A DNA stretch of 64,000 bases, from assembly GCF_910591885.1 (NCBI RefSeq), contig NC_063282.1, positions 746,001 through 810,000 on the forward strand, given 5' to 3'. A model generated the notes under the pieces. That model saw nothing but the letters and a program-made list of their open reading frames with translations, did not search any database and was not told the DNA's origin. Positions 62,160 to 64,000 of this stretch are shown one piece after another (position 1 is the stretch's first letter; every line of letters begins with the position of its first letter). The DNA is from Bombus terrestris. Its lineage: Eukaryota; Arthropoda; Insecta; Hymenoptera; Apidae. A program made the translations under genes and the position numbers.

Positions 62160-64000
62160 ATTGAATTTTTCGCAGAGAACCGGGATACGAATAACAGATT
62201 TATAGAGGAGTCATCCACGTTTTGTTCCTCGCGGGTCGATGCATCCCCTCTGGTCCTTATCGTTGATCACGATCCAGCCAACAGGATCGACGGTCGACCG
62301 ATCGCTCGTCTCTTTGACACGAATTCGTATTTAACATCGTTGTTTGCCCTTGCTGCGATCGATCGATGTATCGATCGATTCATTCGATTCGAACGCGTTG
62401 CGAAAGCTTCTCGGCACAAGCTATTCACGCGACCAATGATATTAGAGAAAATCGTGCAAAATCGTGAGATAAATTCGTATCCGGCGTGTGCAACGGCGAG
62501 GATAAACAATCTCGCGTAGGACGAGACATCCTCTCCGCGCTTGTCTTTCTCTCGAGAGGGTCTCAACGTTTAATTCGATTTATCGCTGCACGGAGGAACT
62601 GCGATCGCTCGAATCGCAGGCGACGCGTTTCTCCGTTCGCTTCTTCTCGCGTTACTCGGTTAAGCTCGCCGCTCGTCCAACGACGATCATTAATCAGCGA
62701 GGAAAGTTTGCGAAACCGCGAGTGCCTCTCCCGAGTTCCCTTTAATTTGGATTCTTCGAATCGCTCGAGACTTTCGTCGAATCGCAGCCTCCGCGGCCCT
62801 CGACCACGCCGACTATTTTTGAACAATGCGTTTACACTCGCGTTTCTGCGCACTTCGCTGCACGAGACTTTCACGAGCGCGTTAACACACCGCGTATCGC
62901 AACCCTGTTCCTCGAGCTTCCCAATGACGACTAATCTCGCTGTTCCCTCGTGGATTCTATCCCGCTACACAATTTTCTTTCCTTTTACTCGCCGCGTATT
63001 TACAGTTCTAGCCTTGAATTTTACAGAAGGTAGATGTACTTCTCACTTTCGTTCGATTTATTTGCCCTTATTCTTCACGAACACAATTTCACAAAATGTA
63101 AAAGATCGCGAAGCGTCTCGCGAACTATGAAAACCATGTTTCCGATAAAATTGTTCCATTTAAAAATCTCTTTCTTCTCGACCTGCTCCCTGCCAAGATA
63201 CATCACTTTGAAAAAAGTTGAAATTTTTACGAATCTCGACGATATTTCACGAAGAATGATTCGAGTTGCGACGTCGATCGAATGAATCACTTTAAATTAG
63301 TGATTCAGCCGCGCAACGGTATCTGAGAGCGATTTCGCGGCCGAGACGACGGATCGTCGCGAGAATCGAAGCGAAAACAATCGCCAGAGGATTAGAAGGC
63401 AAGAAGCGACGGGCAGCTGGTCAGCCAGTACAGAGACGACTGGTTTTGTTACTCGGCTCATAAGCTACGCGCCACACGGAGCCTGGGTCCAGCGTTACCC
63501 CTCCACGAGAACGTGCTTGTTCCGTGCATGTAGACGCACTCGTGTGCCCTCTCTCGCTCTCCTCTCGGCCCTAGACCGTACTCTCGTCGTCCCGTTTACA
63601 CGCGTCCGTTGCACCGCTACGCTCGCCGCGCCACATACAGTTCCTCCAACTTGGCCGAACGTCGATAACAATTTTACGGTCATGTTCTTTCTTACGCCGT
63701 TCCATACAGAGAAATAGTCGCGAGATGAAACTTGCGATCGGACGGATTAAAATTTTCCAAACATCCAGAGATCCATGGGATCGTGCGATCTCTGCGGTTA
63801 AGATTTGACCAACGATGCGTCTTGCATACGATCGAGCTAATACTATTGGCGAAATTTTGCGGATCGCAAGTTGCAAACTATCGGTCCCTATCTACATGGT
63901 AACGAGACAGACGAAATTCTACAAATGCGTTAAAAAGGTCACAAATTCGTTGATTATTCTACCAAGAAGACGCGGTAGCGGATAGAACGATTTTCTATGT
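62160..64000 (-). other. Presumed 5' UTR and promoter flank of daughterless
   Basis: CpG-rich sequence with repeated tcgatcgat motifs near 62355-62400. ORFs here on both strands are unfamiliar and Ser/Arg-rich. No TATA box clearly placed. Further 5' exons may lie beyond the window. Confidence 0.5.

Noticed and set aside
62486..63130. 214-codon ORF on the plus strand
   Set aside because: Ser/Arg-rich translation of CpG-rich da 5' flank; no domain, and equally long frames run on the other strand.

Overview
The window looks like nuclear DNA from an insect, most likely a hymenopteran and plausibly a bee. The reasons are an AT-rich background broken by GC-rich patches, long di-, tri- and tetranucleotide microsatellites, small exons with GT-AG introns, and an insect-type Daughterless protein. 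The species call is inference. No prokaryotic features, rRNA or tRNA genes were recognised.

Two protein-coding genes can be supported, and they converge tail to tail. On the plus strand at 31363-33156 lies an ABC transporter of subfamily G (half-transporter, ABCG1/ABCG4-like) whose recognisable domains sit in one uninterrupted exon. On the minus strand, spanning 62159 down to 37511, lies the class I bHLH E-protein gene daughterless (the insect counterpart of TCF3/TCF4/TCF12), rebuilt here as 15 coding exons from splice sites and reading-frame phase. It encodes about 638 residues in the simplest form.

The most notable content is in daughterless. Two same-phase 81-bp exons (40072-40152 and 38917-38997) each encode an alternative acidic and DNA-binding basic region. 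Two exons (44273-44332 and 43561-43704) each encode a copy of the loop-helix activation motif RLDDAI-x-x-LR-x-HAE. The gene could therefore make E-proteins that differ both in the basic region and in AD2. The C-terminus is carried on two small exons, and the presumed 3' UTR holds an inverted pair of a dispersed repeat.

Layout: 1-13 kb is non-coding mosaic DNA with GC-rich islands, possibly regulatory. 13.2-31.3 kb is an AT-rich gene desert with diverged repeats, a long (TATG)n array, a 78-bp tandem duplication, a GC-rich island near 21.7-22.2 kb that may be a 5' exon, and an 80-codon ORF at 29712 that may be an upstream exon of the ABCG gene. 31.4-33.2 kb is the ABCG gene. 33.2-37.5 kb is the convergent 3' region with microsatellites. 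37.5-62.2 kb is daughterless, and 62.2-64 kb is its 5' flank or 5' UTR. A dispersed repeat family with inverted terminal motifs has four recognisable copies at 36.9, 37.3, 53.6 and 60.8 kb, and a second family has copies near 2.0 and 24.6 kb.
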